9,812 nt of DNA. Source: Planctomycetaceae bacterium. Lineage in GTDB: Bacteria > Planctomycetota > Planctomycetia > Planctomycetales > Planctomycetaceae. Within the stretch, counting starts at the first letter, position 1, and every line of letters starts with the position of its first letter. Where the stretch lies: contig CANHVD010000174.1 of NCBI GenBank assembly GCA_947463775.1, forward strand, positions 1 through 9,812, read 5' to 3'. Shown piece after piece: positions 8,027 through 9,812 of the stretch. A model generated the notes under the pieces. It made no database searches. It was not told the DNA's origin and saw nothing but the letters and a program-made list of their open reading frames with translations. Position numbers and translations under genes: made by a program.

Positions 8027-8187
8027 GAATGACGTTGTGTATGAGTGATGAGGACTTCAGGGTAAGTGAGAATATCCGCCTGTGAAGTTGGGTGTGGTGA
8101 TTGATTCGATGTGTTTCTCTTTGTGGCTCCATGCCTCTGTGAGAGCAAGAATTTTTCTTACGGAGGCACTGAGGCACGGAGGGGACG
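8027..8187. repeat. Array unit 6 (about 161 bp), adjacent to the DUF1501 gene
   Basis: Arms at 8119-8143 and 8157-8181 carry more substitutions than the inner copies (GGCTCCATG on the left, CTTACGG and GCACTGAGG on the right). The short loop reads GAATTTTT. The palindrome ends 28 nt before ATG 8210, so it would form a large hairpin in the 5' leader if transcription starts upstream. Confidence 0.88.
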
Positions 8188-8216
8188 GGATGTGCGTTGA
8201 GCAAGAGTCATGGGGA
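8188..8216. repeat. Partial seventh spacer overlapping the DUF1501 start
   Basis: CGTTGAGCAAGAGTCATGGGGA aligns, with substitutions, to the GACGTTGTGTGTGAGTGATGAGGA beginning of the other spacers. Similarity fades after about 8216. ATG 8210 sits where the other copies have the ATG of GTGATGAGGA. Confidence 0.6.
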
Positions 8217-9643
8217 CAAAGTCAATGAATTCATTCTTTCGAGATGCACAGCATCGACGGCAGTTTCTGCACACGGGCGGGGCGGGATTCGTCGCGACGG
8301 CGACCGCTGCGTTATTGGCTGATGCGGCTCGAGCGGAAACGTCGCGATCGCTGGAGTTACCTCGACCGGATTTTACTCCGACCGCGAAGAGCGTCATCTT
8401 CCTGTTTATGGAGGGCGGCCCGAGTCACATCGATTTATTCGACCCGAAGCCTTTGCTGAATGAACTCGCCGGGAAACCGCTGCCGGACAGTTTCGGCGAC
8501 ATTATTACAGCGATGGGGGAATCTCGTTCGCCCTTGTTGGCCTCACAGCGGAAATGGAAGCAGTACGGGCAGAATGGAACATGGGTTTCAGACTGGCTGC
8601 CTCATACGGCACAATGCGTTGACGACATTGCAGTGATTCGCAGTTGCTGGGCCGAAGGAATTAATCATTCGTCCGGTGTCTGCCAGATGAATACGTGTTC
8701 GCTGATCGGCGGACGACCGTCGCTCGGAAGCTGGGTGTCTTATGGGCTGGGCAGCGAGAACAATAATCTTCCGTCGTTTCTTGTGATGCAGGATAATAAA
8801 TCGTCCGTCGTGAATGGTCCTCGCAATTGGGGCGCCGGATTTATGCCGGCCGTGTATCAAGGGGTTCGTCTGAGTGAAGGCTCCGAGCCAATTCCGAATC
8901 TGAATCCTCCCGAGGGCACCGGTGGATCGCAACAGCAGGGAAAGCTCAGCCTTCTGGACAAGCTCAACCGCAGTTTCGCCGGACGGCATCCGGAACAGTC
9001 TGAGCTAGATGCTCGCATCGCTGCTTATGAGCTGGCGTTTCGCATGCAGGCTCAGGCACCGGAAGCCGTTGCCATTGAAGAAGAGTCCGCGGCGACTCAA
9101 GCCCTGTACGGGATGGACAAGAAAGAAACAGCAACGTTTGGTCGCATGTGTTTGTTGTCACGTCGACTGGTCGAACGCGGCGTGCGATTTGTTCAGCTCT
9201 ATCACGGAGCTGGCAGCAAATGGGATGCTCATTCGGGTATTGAAGCGAATCATTCCGGACATTGTCAGGCCACTGACCTGCCCATCGCGGGATTGCTCAA
9301 GGATCTCAAGCAACGCGGATTGCTGGAGCAGACGCTGGTGATCTGGGGCGGTGAGTTTGGGCGCACGCCGATGTCGGAGAAAGGCAATGGCCGCGACCAC
9401 AATCCAACAGGCTTCACGATGTGGATGGCTGGTGGTGGCGTGAAGGGAGCTCAGACGATTGGCTCGACGGATGATCTGGGGTTGCGAGCAGTCGAAGACC
9501 GTCTGCACGTGCATGACTTGCACGCGTCGATCCTGCATTTGCTCGGACTCAATCATCGTGAACTGACCTGGTTCTACAAAGGTCGTCCTGAACGACCGAC
9601 CGTTAATGAAGGAGACTTCTTTAAGCGGCTTGTTACAGGTTAA
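8210..9643 (+). CDS. DUF1501 family protein with Tat signal peptide
   Basis: Member of the DUF1501 family, distantly related to the alkaline phosphatase/sulfatase fold; the exact reaction is unknown, so none is claimed. The 477-residue protein begins with a twin-arginine signal HRRQFLHTGG (RR at 16-17), a hydrophobic stretch (about 25-40) and a likely cleavage after ARA (42), implying folded export. Family hallmarks: FMEGGPSHIDLFDPKP (66-81), SCWAEGINHSSGVCQMNT (145-162), GGRPSLGSWVSYGLG (167-181), LYHGAGSKWDAH (330-341), IWGGEFGRTP (378-387), GRDHNPTGFTMWMAGGG (394-410) and HVHDLHASILHLLGL (433-447). A second start, ATG 8225, has GGGGA 8 nt upstream and gives a more typical signal peptide; it is at least as likely as 8210. 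Planctomycetes carry many such genes, often beside DUF1549/DUF1553 cytochrome-type partners, none of which is visible here. The upstream region is the repeat array. Confidence 0.95.
   Translation: MGTKSMNSFFRDAQHRRQFLHTGGAGFVATATAALLADAARAETSRSLELPRPDFTPTAKSVIFLFMEGGPSHIDLFDPKPLLNELAGKPLPDSFGDIITAMGESRSPLLASQRKWKQYGQNGTWVSDWLPHTAQCVDDIAVIRSCWAEGINHSSGVCQMNTCSLIGGRPSLGSWVSYGLGSENNNLPSFLVMQDNKSSVVNGPRNWGAGFMPAVYQGVRLSEGSEPIPNLNPPEGTGGSQQQGKLSLLDKLNRSFAGRHPEQSELDARIAAYELAFRMQAQAPEAVAIEEESAATQALYGMDKKETATFGRMCLLSRRLVERGVRFVQLYHGAGSKWDAHSGIEANHSGHCQATDLPIAGLLKDLKQRGLLEQTLVIWGGEFGRTPMSEKGNGRDHNPTGFTMWMAGGGVKGAQTIGSTDDLGLRAVEDRLHVHDLHASILHLLGLNHRELTWFYKGRPERPTVNEGDFFKRLVTG
8212..8216 (+). promoter_or_regulatory. 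Possible ribosome-binding site for the alternative DUF1501 start at 8225
   Basis: GGGGA lies 8 nt before ATG 8225. Nothing comparable lies at the right distance before ATG 8210, where the nearest purine-rich run (GGAGGGGACGGG, ending near 8189) is about 20 nt away. This weakly favours the 8225 start. Confidence 0.4.
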
Positions 9644-9712
9644 GTTTGCTCAGATGACGAACACGTTCCTTCTGCCGGTCATAAAGTCGAAACTTTTCAA
9701 TGCAGGTGTTTG

Positions 9713-9812
9713 ATGAAACGCAACGTTGAGGCTGAGGCTGGCATTAATTCGCAAAGTAGTGTGACCAGTCGACGAGAATTTCTCGAACAGACCGGAGTTG
9801 GGCTCGGCAGTG
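9713..9812 (+). CDS. Start of a second Tat-signal protein, cut by window end
   Basis: Only the first 33 codons are inside the window. They encode a polar start (MKRNVEAEAG) followed by TSRREFLEQTGVGLGS, a canonical twin-arginine motif (S-R-R-x-F-L, RR at residues 20-21) leading into the beginning of a hydrophobic region. The gene follows the DUF1501 gene after 69 bp on the same strand with no terminator between, so co-transcription is plausible. AGGT lies 5 nt before the ATG and is a weak ribosome-binding site. In planctomycetes such N-termini occur on DUF1501 proteins, Gfo/Idh/MocA-type oxidoreductases and other exported enzymes; the visible part cannot decide between them. Confidence 0.75.
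   Translation, partial: MKRNVEAEAGINSQSSVTSRREFLEQTGVGLGS

Larger units (their letters stand above)
7192..8216. repeat. Tandem array of six composite spacer-plus-palindrome units and a partial seventh
   Basis: The conserved core AATATCCGCCT occurs at 7236, 7403, 7578, 7741, 7904 and 8071, giving periods of 167, 175, 163, 163 and 167 bp. Each unit has a spacer of about 90 bp, running from GAATGACGTTG through the core and TTGGGTGTGGTGAT to GTGTTTCTCT, then a palindrome with arms of 17-25 nt around a 13- or 25-nt T-rich loop. A partial seventh spacer at 8188-8216 decays into the DUF1501 gene start. Open frames here (for example 163 codons on the minus strand, 7327-7818) are repeat translations and not genes. 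The class resembles REP-like intergenic palindromes. No transposase or RAYT gene is present in the window. Confidence 0.95.

Noticed and set aside
7284..8181. Palindromes as Rho-independent terminators
   Set aside because: The T-runs are in the loops and not after the stems; both flanks are mixed or G-rich sequence.
7192..8187. CRISPR-like array
   Set aside because: The spacers are conserved rather than unique, units are 161-175 bp, and no cas gene is present.

Overview
The window looks like a piece of a planctomycete (Planctomycetota) chromosome. The main reasons are a Tat-exported DUF1501 protein, a second Tat-signal gene directly behind it, and an intergenic array of palindromic repeats whose chance translations read HRGTEAQR. 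I recall that last sequence as a common spurious product in planctomycete genomes. No rRNA, tRNA, integrase, transposase or CRISPR array was seen. The organism assignment is inference from gene content only.

Layout. Positions 1-7030 hold three DNA repair genes, all on the minus strand and read in the order recG, sbcD, sbcC. RecG (705 aa) is a branch-migration and fork-reversal helicase. SbcD (418 aa) and SbcC (at least 1184 aa, cut by the left window edge before its Walker B motif) form the Mre11/Rad50-type nuclease-ATPase that opens DNA hairpins and trims DNA ends. sbcD and sbcC overlap by ATGA and are almost certainly translationally coupled. recG ends 106 bp before sbcD, with no obvious terminator between them.

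Positions 7031-8209 contain no convincing gene. First comes an isolated imperfect palindrome (7128-7180). Then come six tandem copies of a composite unit (7192-8187), each a conserved spacer of about 90 bp followed by a long imperfect palindrome. A partial seventh spacer (8188-8216) runs into the next gene. Copies are 161-175 bp long, and most of the length differences come from two indels, of 8 and 12 bp. This array is the most unusual part of the window.

Positions 8210-9812 are on the plus strand: a complete DUF1501 protein with a twin-arginine signal, then the first 33 codons of a second protein with a twin-arginine motif. recG and the DUF1501 gene are divergent, so the repeat array lies where both promoters would be expected. 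The repair genes act in the cytoplasm on DNA; the DUF1501 pair is probably exported and functionally unrelated.
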